Shown here: positions 39,544 to 46,448 of the stretch, piece after piece | How positions within the stretch are numbered: position 1 is the first letter of the stretch | How the letters are laid out: each line of letters begins with the position of its first letter | Source of the DNA: Iamia sp. SCSIO 61187 | GTDB taxonomy: Bacteria > Actinomycetota > Acidimicrobiia > Acidimicrobiales > Iamiaceae | Reading direction: 5' to 3' | NCBI RefSeq assembly: GCF_019443745.1 | Contig: NZ_CP050948.1 | Location: 2,294,001-2,358,000 of the forward strand | DNA: 64,000 nucleotides | Program-made: the position numbers and the translations under genes | The notes under the pieces: generated by a model | Databases searched by the model: none | Seen by the model: only the letters and a program-made list of their open reading frames with translations | What the model was told of the DNA's origin: nothing

Positions 39544-40059
39544 TCAGGCCTGGGCGACCTGGGGGACGGCGTCGGCGGCGGGCGCGATCGTCGGCCGCAG
39601 CTGGTGCACGGCGGTGTCGAGCTCGCCCTTGAGGCCGTCGAGGGTGACCAGGTTGAGGTTGAGCACGCCCTGGCCGTGGTACCGGTTGACCACGTCGATC
39701 ATCTCGACGTCGTCCTTGACCAGCACTGCGGAGGTGCCGGCGATGACGAGCCGGGCGGCGGAGATGTCGGTGCCCTCGGAGCGGAGGTAGCCGAAGGCGT
39801 CGCGCACGGACTCGAGCTTGATGCCCGAGTCGAGCATGGTCTTCACCAGCTTCAGCTCGAGCAGGTTGCGGTACGAGTAGCGCCGGCGGGACCCGCTGCC
39901 CTTGGCCTCGGCCAGCTCGGGGCGGATCAGGTCGGTGCGGGCCCAGTAGTCGAGCTGCCGGTACGTGATGCCCACGATCTCGGCCGCGGCCTTGCCGCTG
40001 AACCCGGGGTCGGTCGCGACCGCACCCGTCGTCGCTGTGTCGTCCGGCTGTCCGTCCAT
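39544..40059 (-). CDS. MerR-family regulator (Rv1830-like)
   Basis: 171 aa. An N-terminal MerR winged helix (KAAAEIVGITYRQLDYWARTDLIRPELAEAKGSGSRRRYSYRNLLELKLVKTMLDSGIKLESVRDAFGYLR, about residues 23-92) and a C-terminal region without cysteines, so it is not a metal-type MerR. In Mycobacterium tuberculosis a MerR gene with the same form (Rv1830) lies near garA, ftsR and the bifunctional nuclease; the same neighbours occur here. The ATG at 40059 has GGAGGAG upstream. Likely a growth or cell-cycle linked regulator by analogy. Confidence 0.88.
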   Translation of the reverse strand: MDGQPDDTATTGAVATDPGFSGKAAAEIVGITYRQLDYWARTDLIRPELAEAKGSGSRRRYSYRNLLELKLVKTMLDSGIKLESVRDAFGYLRSEGTDISAARLVIAGTSAVLVKDDVEMIDVVNRYHGQGVLNLNLVTLDGLKGELDTAVHQLRPTIAPAADAVPQVAQA

Positions 40060-40177
40060 CCCGCTCCTCCGTGCCCCAGCGCATCACACGGTCGTAGTTA
40101 CGGCGCTGTGGGCCGTCCACCGTACGCCCCGAGCGCGCGCCGGTCAACGAGGTGCGCCCCCACCAGGGGGCGGCGGG

Positions 40178-40684
40178 CTAGGAGGCGAAGTCCTCGGGGC
40201 TCACGTTGTCGATGAACTCCTTGAACTGCTCGACGACCTCCTCGGCCTCCTCCTCCTCGACGGCCTCGTCGTCGTCTTCGTCCTCGGCCTGGAAGGCGGC
40301 TTCGTCGAGGACCTCCTCGGCGGCGTAGATCGGGGTGCCGATCCGCACGGCGAGGGCGATGGCGTCGGAGGGGCGGCTCGACACCCGGTGGACCCCGTCG
40401 GCGGCGTGGAGCTCGATCTCGGCGTAGAAGGTGCGGTCGCGCAGCTCGGTGACGGTGACCGACTCGATGCTGACGCCGAGGTCGTCGAGCAGGTTCCGCA
40501 TCAGGTCGTGGGTCATGGGCCGGGGCGTCACGACCTCCTCGAGGGCGAAGGCGATCGCCGTGGCCTCGGGTCCGCCGATGAAGATCGGGAGGACGCGGCG
40601 GGCGCCGGTGCGCTCTCGCAGGAGCGCGATCGGGGTGTTGGAGGGGAGCTCCACCCGCACGCCGACGAGATCCATCTCGACCAT
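40178..40684 (-). CDS. Bifunctional nuclease family protein (DUF151)
   Basis: 168 aa DUF151 protein, a family with reported nuclease activity in plants and a conserved place in this actinobacterial cluster. The core runs VELPSNTPIALLRERTGARRVLPIFIGGPEATAIAFALEEVVTPRPMTHDLMRNLL and VSSRPSDAIALAVRIGTPIYAAEEVLDEAAF. The last 35 residues form an acidic tail (DEDDDEAVEEEEAEEVVEQF). The ATG at 40684 fits a TAGGGT box seven bases upstream; a longer reading would add 14 unrelated residues. It lies between the MerR gene and ftsR as in Rv1829. Confidence 0.9.
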   Translation of the reverse strand: MVEMDLVGVRVELPSNTPIALLRERTGARRVLPIFIGGPEATAIAFALEEVVTPRPMTHDLMRNLLDDLGVSIESVTVTELRDRTFYAEIELHAADGVHRVSSRPSDAIALAVRIGTPIYAAEEVLDEAAFQAEDEDDDEAVEEEEAEEVVEQFKEFIDNVSPEDFAS

Positions 40685-40691
40685 CCCCCGC

Positions 40692-40697
40692 ACCCTA
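40692..40697 (-). promoter_or_regulatory. -10 box for the DUF151 gene, leaderless-type
   Basis: TAGGGT on the minus strand, seven bases before the ATG at 40684. It supports that start over the upstream in-frame ATG at 40726. Confidence 0.6.
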
Positions 40698-40742
40698 CCG
40701 CCGCCCACCCACCGCGGGGCGGGCACCTCGGGGTGGTCTCGC

Positions 40743-41711
40743 CTACCCGAGGTCCTTCGACAGGGCGGTCCGGAGCAGGGCGGCGCGCAGCGACTGCGCC
40801 AGCCCGGCCAGCTCGACGACCGTCTCGTGGGCCTGCTGCTGGCCGTCGGCGTTGCGCTGCTTCACCAGCGGCATCACCAGCTGCTCGAGCAGGGCGGCCT
40901 CGCGCTCGGCCGCGGTCTTGAACATCCGGAGGTGGCGGGCCTCGACGCCGTGGGCGAGGAAGCCCGCGGACTTCTGGGCGATGACGAGGTCCTCGCCGTC
41001 GTAGTACCGGTCGTCGGCGACGGCGTGGCCCTGCACCAGGCCGTACTCCTCGAGCGAGCTCAGCTGCTGCCGGGTGAGCCCGCTGGCGGCCAGGAGCTCG
41101 TCGACGGTGAGGCTCACCGCGGTGGCCTCGTGGGCGAGCGGGTCGGGACCGTCCCCCACCGCCGGCCGTCCGGACCGGCCCCGGTCGACCTTGGCCCGGG
41201 CGGCGTCGGCCATCCAGATGGGCAGCGGGGCGGGCTCGGGCTCCGGTGGGGCCGTCGCGGGGGCGGGCTCGACCGGAGGCGGTGCGGTCGGGGTCGGGTC
41301 CGGGGCCGCTGCGGTCGGGGTCGGTGCCGTCGGGGCGCCGCTCGCCGACGGGGCGGCCGTGGCCGGCACCGCGGCCGCGGGCTCCTCGCCGCCCTGGCCC
41401 AGCGGGACGGCCGCGGAGGCCCCGTTCCCACCGTGGTCGGGCGCGGCCAGCTCGGCGTCGACGCCCTCGTCGAGGCGATCCTTGATGACCTTCAGCGGGA
41501 GGAAGTTGTCGCGCTGCTCGGTGAGGATCCACCGCAGCCGGCGGACGTCGGCCTCGTAGAACTTGCGGTAGCCCGACGGGGTCCGCTCCGGGTCGAGGAG
41601 GCCCTGGCTCTCGAGGAAGCGGATCTTGGAGATGGTGACGTCGGGGAACTCGTCCTGGAGGAGGCTGAGGACCTCGCCGATCGACAGGTGCGACCGTTCC
41701 GCCACGGTCAC
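40743..41711 (-). CDS. ftsR: MerR-family regulator FtsR
   Basis: 322 aa. N-terminal MerR-type winged helix (LSIGEVLSLLQDEFPDVTISKIRFLESQGLLDPERTPSGYRKFYEADVRRLRWIL, about 9-62), a long Pro/Ala/Thr linker (about 95-190) and a C-terminal helical domain (VDELLAASGLTRQQLSSLEEYGL ... GVEARHLRMFKTAAEREAALLEQLVMPLV). This two-part form with the VTISKIRFLESQGL signature is that of FtsR (Rv1828), which controls ftsZ and growth in corynebacteria and mycobacteria. The linker is longer than usual. The GTG at 41711 starts 26 bases after the garA-like stop. Confidence 0.9.
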   Translation of the reverse strand: MTVAERSHLSIGEVLSLLQDEFPDVTISKIRFLESQGLLDPERTPSGYRKFYEADVRRLRWILTEQRDNFLPLKVIKDRLDEGVDAELAAPDHGGNGASAAVPLGQGGEEPAAAVPATAAPSASGAPTAPTPTAAAPDPTPTAPPPVEPAPATAPPEPEPAPLPIWMADAARAKVDRGRSGRPAVGDGPDPLAHEATAVSLTVDELLAASGLTRQQLSSLEEYGLVQGHAVADDRYYDGEDLVIAQKSAGFLAHGVEARHLRMFKTAAEREAALLEQLVMPLVKQRNADGQQQAHETVVELAGLAQSLRAALLRTALSKDLG

Positions 41712-41736
41712 GCCCCCGCCCCGGCCGGCACGGGGG

Positions 41737-42234
41737 TCACGACGCGGCTCCGCCGGCGGCCTGGGCCCCGGCCACGAACACAAGCTTGAACTTCCCGACC
41801 TGCACGGTGTCGCCGTCGGTGAGCTCGGCCTGCTCGATGCGCTCGCGGTTGAGGTAGGTGCCGTTCAGCGAGCCCACGTCGGCCACCACGAGCCGATCCC
41901 CCTCGTTGCGGACCTCGGCGTGGCGGCGCGACACGGTGATGTCGTCGAGGAAGATGTCGCTGTCGGGGTGGCGCCCGGCGGTGATGACGTCCTTGTCGAC
42001 GGCGAAGGTCGACCCCGCGTTGGGCCCGGCCCGGACGACGAGCACCCCGATGCCGGGCAGCTCGTCGAGATCGAGGCTGACCTCGTCGGACTGGCCCGAG
42101 GGACCGTCGATCTGGAGCTGGATGGTCGGGCGGTCGTGGCCGTCGTCGTGCTCGATGGGCGCGCCGCAGGAGGAGCAGAAGTTCGCGTCTGGGGCGTTGT
42201 GGTGGCCGCAACGGCCGCACTCGGTCTCGGCCAC
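41737..42234 (-). CDS. garA: Zinc-ribbon FHA-domain protein (GarA/OdhI position)
   Basis: 165 aa. An N-terminal zinc ribbon (Cys6-x2-Cys9 ... Cys20-x2-Cys23), a short acidic linker (about 28-62), and one FHA domain (about 63-155) with the phosphothreonine-binding residues Arg88, Ser102-Arg-Arg-His105 and Asn124-Gly-Thr. In mycobacteria and corynebacteria the protein at this place (GarA/OdhI) is phosphorylated on an N-terminal ETT motif and inhibits 2-oxoglutarate dehydrogenase. No such ETT motif is present here; the zinc ribbon takes its place. GTG at 42234 two bases after the gcvH stop, so both are co-transcribed. Confidence 0.85.
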   Translation of the reverse strand: MAETECGRCGHHNAPDANFCSSCGAPIEHDDGHDRPTIQLQIDGPSGQSDEVSLDLDELPGIGVLVVRAGPNAGSTFAVDKDVITAGRHPDSDIFLDDITVSRRHAEVRNEGDRLVVADVGSLNGTYLNRERIEQAELTDGDTVQVGKFKLVFVAGAQAAGGAAS

Positions 42235-42236
42235 GT

Positions 42237-42617
42237 CTACTCCTCGATCAGGCTCCGGTAGCCGTCGGCGTCGAGCAGGTCGTCGAGCTGCGCCGTGTCG
42301 CTCACCTCGAGCTCGCAGATCCACCCCTCGCCGTACGGATCGTCGTTCAGCCGCTCGGGGGCGTCGCCCAGGTCGGCGTTGACCGCGACCACCGAGCCGG
42401 TGACCGGGGCGTAGATCTCCGACACCGACTTGGTCGACTCCACCTCGCTGATCGTGGCACCGGCGGCGACCTCGGCGCCGGCCTCGGGCACCTGGACGAA
42501 CACCACGTCGCCGAGGGCGTCCTGGGCGTAGTCGGTGATGCCGATCCGCACGCGGGAGCCCTCCACCCGCACCCACTCGTGGTCCTTGGTGTAGCGCAGG
42601 TCCTCGGGGAGGTTCAT
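42237..42617 (-). CDS. gcvH: Glycine cleavage H-protein
   Basis: 126 aa lipoyl-carrier protein of the glycine cleavage system. The lipoyl lysine is Lys63 in EVESTKSVSEIYAP, and the N-terminal YTKDHEWVRVEG and GDVVFVQVPEAGAEV match the family. Shuttles the aminomethyl group from GcvP to GcvT. Its ATG has a TAGGTT box six bases upstream, so it appears to head a leaderless transcript gcvH-garA-ftsR. Same order as Rv1826-Rv1828. Confidence 0.95.
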   Translation of the reverse strand: MNLPEDLRYTKDHEWVRVEGSRVRIGITDYAQDALGDVVFVQVPEAGAEVAAGATISEVESTKSVSEIYAPVTGSVVAVNADLGDAPERLNDDPYGEGWICELEVSDTAQLDDLLDADGYRSLIEE

Positions 42618-42623
42618 GGTCGC

Positions 42624-42629
42624 AACCTA
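42624..42629 (-). promoter_or_regulatory. -10 box for gcvH, leaderless-type
   Basis: TAGGTT on the minus strand, six bases (GCGACC) before the ATG at 42617. Confidence 0.65.
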
Positions 42630-42672
42630 CCTCAGCCGCGCCCTCGACCTCTCCGAGAGGGTTCGCCCCCGA

Positions 42673-42809
42673 TCCGCCATCTCGTGCTAGCGCACGAGCT
42701 GCCGGATCCACGTCCGCCGACCCCACCCGCCGCCCTGGAGGTTTCGGCTGCGCCGACGCCGTCCCTGTTGCCGACGAAACTCCGCCATCTCGTGCTAGCG
42801 CACGAGCTG
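42673..42809. repeat. Duplicated 29-bp hairpin block at the end of the sugar-nucleotide gene
   Basis: TCCGCCATCTCGTG-CTAGCG-CACGAGCTG occurs at 42673-42701 and again at 42781-42809, 79 bases apart. Each copy has a CTCGTG/CACGAG stem. The second copy overlaps the last codons of the pyrophosphorylase gene; the first, 94 bases downstream, reproduces those codons and the TAG stop (encoding IRQLVR*). It is thus an extra copy of the gene's 3' end, and both stems can serve as terminators. Confidence 0.85.
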
Positions 42810-45281
42810 GCGGATCCGTCGGCCGTACTCCTGGGCTCGGGTGCGGGCGGCGGAGTCGGTGGCGCCCTCGGCCCAGACGTGGGTGAGGGGCTCGGCCGGG
42901 TCGGGCAGGGCCAGGGCCCAGCCGTGGTCGTGGAGCACCTTGACCCCGTCGACCAGGATCAGCCGGTCGGGGTCGGCCCGCTCCACCAGCGACCGCATGA
43001 CCAGCCCCTTCTGCTCCCACGGGGTCACGACCGTCTCGTGGGCGATGTGGGGCCGGGGCAGGTCGTCGACCACCGACGAGAGCCGGACGTCGTGGCGGGC
43101 CAGCAGCTCGAGCAGCTTGACGAGCATGGCGGCGGCGTCGAAGGCGGGGAGGAAGCCGGGCAGGATGTAGCCACCGTCGGTGGTGGCGGCGAAGCCCACC
43201 CCGGGCTCCTCGGAGGCCGCCATCAGGGCCGCCGACGACATCTTCGACTCGACCACGGTGATGTCGTGGCCCTCCAGCATCTTCGCCACCTGGATGGTGG
43301 CGTTGACCGGCACGGCGATCTTGTCGCCGTCGATGTGGTCGGCCACCAGGCGGACCAGGGCGAGGAGGGCCTGGGTGTCGGTCAGGACCCGGCCCTCGTC
43401 GTCGATCAGGGTGAGCCGCTCGCCGTCGGGATCGAGGACGGCGCCGACGTGGGCCCCGGCGGCGGTCACGAGCGGGGCGGCCGCCTCGGCGCCGCGCTGG
43501 CGCACGAAGCTCATGGCGCCCTGGGTCGAGGCGTAGGGGTTCACCGACAGGACCTCGGCCCCCAGCTTGGCCAGCACGTTGGGCATGGTGAACGAGGTCG
43601 AGCCGAACCCGTAGTCGGTCACGATCTTGAACCCGGCCTCGCGCACGACCGCCAGGTCCACCGTCTGGCCCAGGGCCGTGGTGTAGTGCTCGAGCACGCG
43701 GGGCGGGAAGCCGATGTCGCCGATCTCCTCGGCCGGCACCCGTCGGAAGTCCTCCCGGGAGAACTGGCGCTCGATCTTGCGCTGCGAGGCCTCTGAGATG
43801 TCGAGCCCGTCGCCGTCGATGAACCGCAGCCCGATCGAGTCGGGGTCGTCGCCCTCGAGGCGCACGCTCACCCCGCCCGACACCACCGGCTGGCGGATGG
43901 CGAAGCGGGTGACCGGCACCGACGCCACCTCGAGGTCGAGGACGTCGACCCCGCCGGCGTTGAGCCCGGCCATCAGCGCCCGCTTGAGCATCCGCGACGC
44001 CCGGCTGGAGTCGCGGGAGGTGACGACGGTGCTGCCCCGCGGGAGCGACGTGGCCCAGGCCATGGCGATGCGGGTGGCCAGCTCGGGCGTCATGTCGACG
44101 TTGGCCAGGCCGGTGGCCCGCGAGAGGCCGAACAGGCTGCGCGCCCCGCGCGACTCCAGGATGATCGACGAGTTGACGGTGGCGCCGGCCTCGATCGTCT
44201 TGAAGGGGTACACCTTGACCCCGGCGCCGACGACGGCCTCCTCGCCCACGAAGCACTCGTCGCCCAGCACCGAGCCCTCGTCGGCGCGGGCCGCCCGGCG
44301 CAGCTCGGTGGAGCGGCCGACGACCGACCCGCGCAGGCGCGACCCCTGGCCCAGGTACACGTTCTCGTGGACGACCGACCGCTCGATCACGGCGTCGGAG
44401 CGGACCCGGGTGTTGCGCCCGAGCACGGCGTAGGGACCGACCCGGGCCCCGGCGTCGACCCGCACCCCGGCACCGACCACGGCGTTGCCGACGATCTCGG
44501 CGTCGGGGTGGACCTCGGCCCCCTCCCCCAGCCACACGCCGTCGCGCAGCTGGAAGCCGGGCACGTCGACCTTGACGGTGCCGTCGAGCACGTCGCGGTG
44601 GGCCCGGACGTAGGCCTCGAGCGTGCCCACGTCCTCCCAGTAGCCCTCGGCCACGGCGCCGATCATGGGCTTGCCCTCGGCCAGCAGCTGGGGGAAGACC
44701 TCGCCGGAGAAGTCGACGGGCCGGTCGGGCGCGATGTAGTCGAAGATCTCGGGCTCGAGCACGAAGATGCCGGTGTTGATGGTGTCGCTGAAGACCTGGC
44801 CCCAGGTCGGCTTCTCCAGGAACCGCTCGATCGAGCCGTCCTCGTGGGTGATGACGATGCCGAACTCGAGGGGGTCGTCGACGGCGATGAGCCCGATGGT
44901 GGCCAGCGCCCCCTTCTCCTCGTGCTCGGCCACGATCTTCGACAGGTCGATGTCGGTGAGGACGTCGCCCGAGATCACGAGGAAGCGCTCGTCGAGCACG
45001 TCCTTGGCGTTGCGGACCGACCCGGCGGTGCCGAGGGGCTGCTCCTCGGTCGCGTAGACCATCTCGACGCCGAACTCGGACCCGTCGCCGAAGTAGTTGC
45101 GGATCTGGTTGGCCAGGAAGGCCACGGTCACGACGATCTCGGTGTAGCCGTGGTCGCGGAGGAGGCCCACGATGTGCTCCATCATCGGCCGGTTGGCCAG
45201 GGGCAGCATGGGCTTGGGCGTGTGGGAGGTGAGCGGGCGGAGGCGTGAGCCCTCGCCGCCCGCCATGATGACGGCCTTCAC
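42795..45281 (-). CDS. Bifunctional sugar-1-phosphate nucleotidyltransferase / phosphomannomutase-like protein
   Basis: 828 aa in three parts. Residues about 1-230 are a nucleotidyltransferase (MAGGEGSRLRPLT, KPMLPLANRPMMEH), probably GDP-mannose or NDP-glucose pyrophosphorylase. About 240-380 form left-handed beta-helix hexapeptide repeats. About 385-828 form a phosphohexomutase-like module. In the last part the first loop reads TSRDSSRASRML and the usual phosphoserine loop TASHNP is replaced by VSVRLEGDDPDSIGLRF, so the mutase centre looks altered. The GTG at 45281 has a TAGGTT box seven bases upstream, which rules out the longer frame. Feeds cell-wall or exopolysaccharide mannose/glucose. 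Confidence 0.88.
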   Translation of the reverse strand: MKAVIMAGGEGSRLRPLTSHTPKPMLPLANRPMMEHIVGLLRDHGYTEIVVTVAFLANQIRNYFGDGSEFGVEMVYATEEQPLGTAGSVRNAKDVLDERFLVISGDVLTDIDLSKIVAEHEEKGALATIGLIAVDDPLEFGIVITHEDGSIERFLEKPTWGQVFSDTINTGIFVLEPEIFDYIAPDRPVDFSGEVFPQLLAEGKPMIGAVAEGYWEDVGTLEAYVRAHRDVLDGTVKVDVPGFQLRDGVWLGEGAEVHPDAEIVGNAVVGAGVRVDAGARVGPYAVLGRNTRVRSDAVIERSVVHENVYLGQGSRLRGSVVGRSTELRRAARADEGSVLGDECFVGEEAVVGAGVKVYPFKTIEAGATVNSSIILESRGARSLFGLSRATGLANVDMTPELATRIAMAWATSLPRGSTVVTSRDSSRASRMLKRALMAGLNAGGVDVLDLEVASVPVTRFAIRQPVVSGGVSVRLEGDDPDSIGLRFIDGDGLDISEASQRKIERQFSREDFRRVPAEEIGDIGFPPRVLEHYTTALGQTVDLAVVREAGFKIVTDYGFGSTSFTMPNVLAKLGAEVLSVNPYASTQGAMSFVRQRGAEAAAPLVTAAGAHVGAVLDPDGERLTLIDDEGRVLTDTQALLALVRLVADHIDGDKIAVPVNATIQVAKMLEGHDITVVESKMSSAALMAASEEPGVGFAATTDGGYILPGFLPAFDAAAMLVKLLELLARHDVRLSSVVDDLPRPHIAHETVVTPWEQKGLVMRSLVERADPDRLILVDGVKVLHDHGWALALPDPAEPLTHVWAEGATDSAARTRAQEYGRRIRQLVR

Positions 45282-45288
45282 GGGTCCG

Positions 45289-45294
45289 AACCTA
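45289..45294 (-). promoter_or_regulatory. -10 box for the nucleotidyltransferase gene
   Basis: TAGGTT on the minus strand, seven bases before the GTG at 45281. It overlaps the stop codon of the upstream CDP-alcohol gene, so this gene has its own promoter. Confidence 0.55.
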
Positions 45295-45975
45295 CTGGCC
45301 GGCGGTGGGCGTCTCGTCCCCCGGGGCGGCCGGCTCACCCGTCCGGGCGGCCCGGCCCTCGCGCAGGGCCCGCAGGCCGATGGGCACGTAGAGGCCGAGG
45401 GCGACGTAGCCGAGGACGAGCCCGGGGACGGTGAAGGCCCAGGCGAGCACCCGGGCCTGGTCGCGCCAGAACAGCTGGCCCTCGGAGGCGAGGAACATGG
45501 GGAAGGCGAACATCACGCAGAACGTGCCCGCCTTGCCGAACCAGGTGACGTCGATGCGCTTGGCCCCGGCCAGGGCCAGCCCGACGGTGGCCATCGACAC
45601 GACGACCTCGCGGATCAGCACCAGCCAGGCCACCCACAGCGGGATGCTGCCGTCGATGATGATCGCCAACCCGCCGACGAAGAACAGCAGCCGGTCGGCC
45701 ACGGGGTCGAGGATCTTCCCGATGTTCGAGACCTGGTGCCAGCGGCGGGCGATGTAGCCGTCGAGGAAGTCGGTGGCCCCGAGCGCGCCCAGGACGCTGG
45801 CGGCCCAGACGCGGTCGTCGCGGGCGAACAGGAGCCACAGGAACACCGGCAGCATGCAGAGCCGGACGACGGTGATCAGGTTCGGCAGGGTGACGACGCG
45901 GTCACCGCCCGGCTCGGGCGCGTCCGGCGGGGCCGGGCTCCCGTCGGGCGGGTCGGGTGCGGTGACGTCGCCCAC
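45292..45975 (-). CDS. CDP-alcohol phosphatidyltransferase
   Basis: 227 aa integral membrane enzyme with about five membrane helices. The family motif D-G-x2-A-R-x8-G-x3-D-x3-D is complete in TDFLDGYIARRWHQVSNIGKILDPVADR. It makes a phospholipid by swapping the CMP of CDP-diacylglycerol for an alcohol; phosphatidylglycerol-phosphate or cardiolipin synthase types are most likely. The first 30 residues are Pro/Asp-rich. The GTG at 45975 has a TATGGT box six bases upstream. Divergent from the HIT gene, with overlapping control region of 34 bases. Confidence 0.9.
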   Translation of the reverse strand: MGDVTAPDPPDGSPAPPDAPEPGGDRVVTLPNLITVVRLCMLPVFLWLLFARDDRVWAASVLGALGATDFLDGYIARRWHQVSNIGKILDPVADRLLFFVGGLAIIIDGSIPLWVAWLVLIREVVVSMATVGLALAGAKRIDVTWFGKAGTFCVMFAFPMFLASEGQLFWRDQARVLAWAFTVPGLVLGYVALGLYVPIGLRALREGRAARTGEPAAPGDETPTAGQ

Positions 45976-45981
45976 GGGCGG

Positions 45982-45987
45982 ACCATA
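45982..45987 (-). promoter_or_regulatory. -10 box for the CDP-alcohol gene, leaderless-type
   Basis: TATGGT on the minus strand, six bases (CCGCCC) before the GTG at 45975. Confidence 0.55.
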
Positions 45988-45995
45988 GAGCGTCG

Positions 45996-46001
45996 TAGGG
46001 T
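45996..46001 (+). promoter_or_regulatory. -10 box for the HIT gene, leaderless-type
   Basis: TAGGGT, then eight bases, then the ATG at 46010. It stands back to back with the box at 45982-45987 within 20 bases. Confidence 0.55.
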
Positions 46002-46009
46002 CCGGCCCC

Positions 46010-46435
46010 ATGGCCACGCTGTTCACGCGCATCATCGAGGGCGAGATCCCGGGACGGTTCGTCTGGCGGGACGAGAGGGCGGTCGCCTTCCTCACCATCG
46101 CCCCCCTCGCCCCCGGCCACGTGCTGGTGGTGCCGATCGAGGAGGTCGACCACTGGATCGACCTCGAGCCCGACCTGCTGGCCCACGTGATGGAGGTGGC
46201 CCGCACCATCGGCCGGGCCCAGCAGGAGGTCTTCCGGCCGACCAAGGTCGGCGTCATGGTGGTCGGCGAGGAGGTCCCCCACGCCCACGTCCACCTGGTC
46301 CCCTTCACGGGCCTCGACCAGCTCGACTTCGCCCACGCCGACCACGACCCCGATCCCGCCGCCCTCGACGACGCCGCCGCCCGCCTCCGCGACGCCCTCC
46401 GCGCCGCCGGCGCCCCCGGCGTGGCCGACGCGTAG
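46010..46435 (+). CDS. HIT-family hydrolase
   Basis: 141 aa histidine-triad protein. The triad HAHVHLVP (about residues 90-97) is the catalytic nucleotide-binding motif. The N-terminus FTRIIEGEIPGRFVWRDERAVAFLTIAPLAPGHVLVVPIEEVDHW fits the HIT subfamily that cleaves AMP-linked phosphoramidates or AppppA. The C-terminal 25 residues are an Ala/Asp-rich helix. Its stop is 13 bases before the convergent DUF2079 gene stop. Confidence 0.92.
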   Translation: MATLFTRIIEGEIPGRFVWRDERAVAFLTIAPLAPGHVLVVPIEEVDHWIDLEPDLLAHVMEVARTIGRAQQEVFRPTKVGVMVVGEEVPHAHVHLVPFTGLDQLDFAHADHDPDPAALDDAAARLRDALRAAGAPGVADA

Positions 46436-46448
46436 CGGCCCGGCCTCC

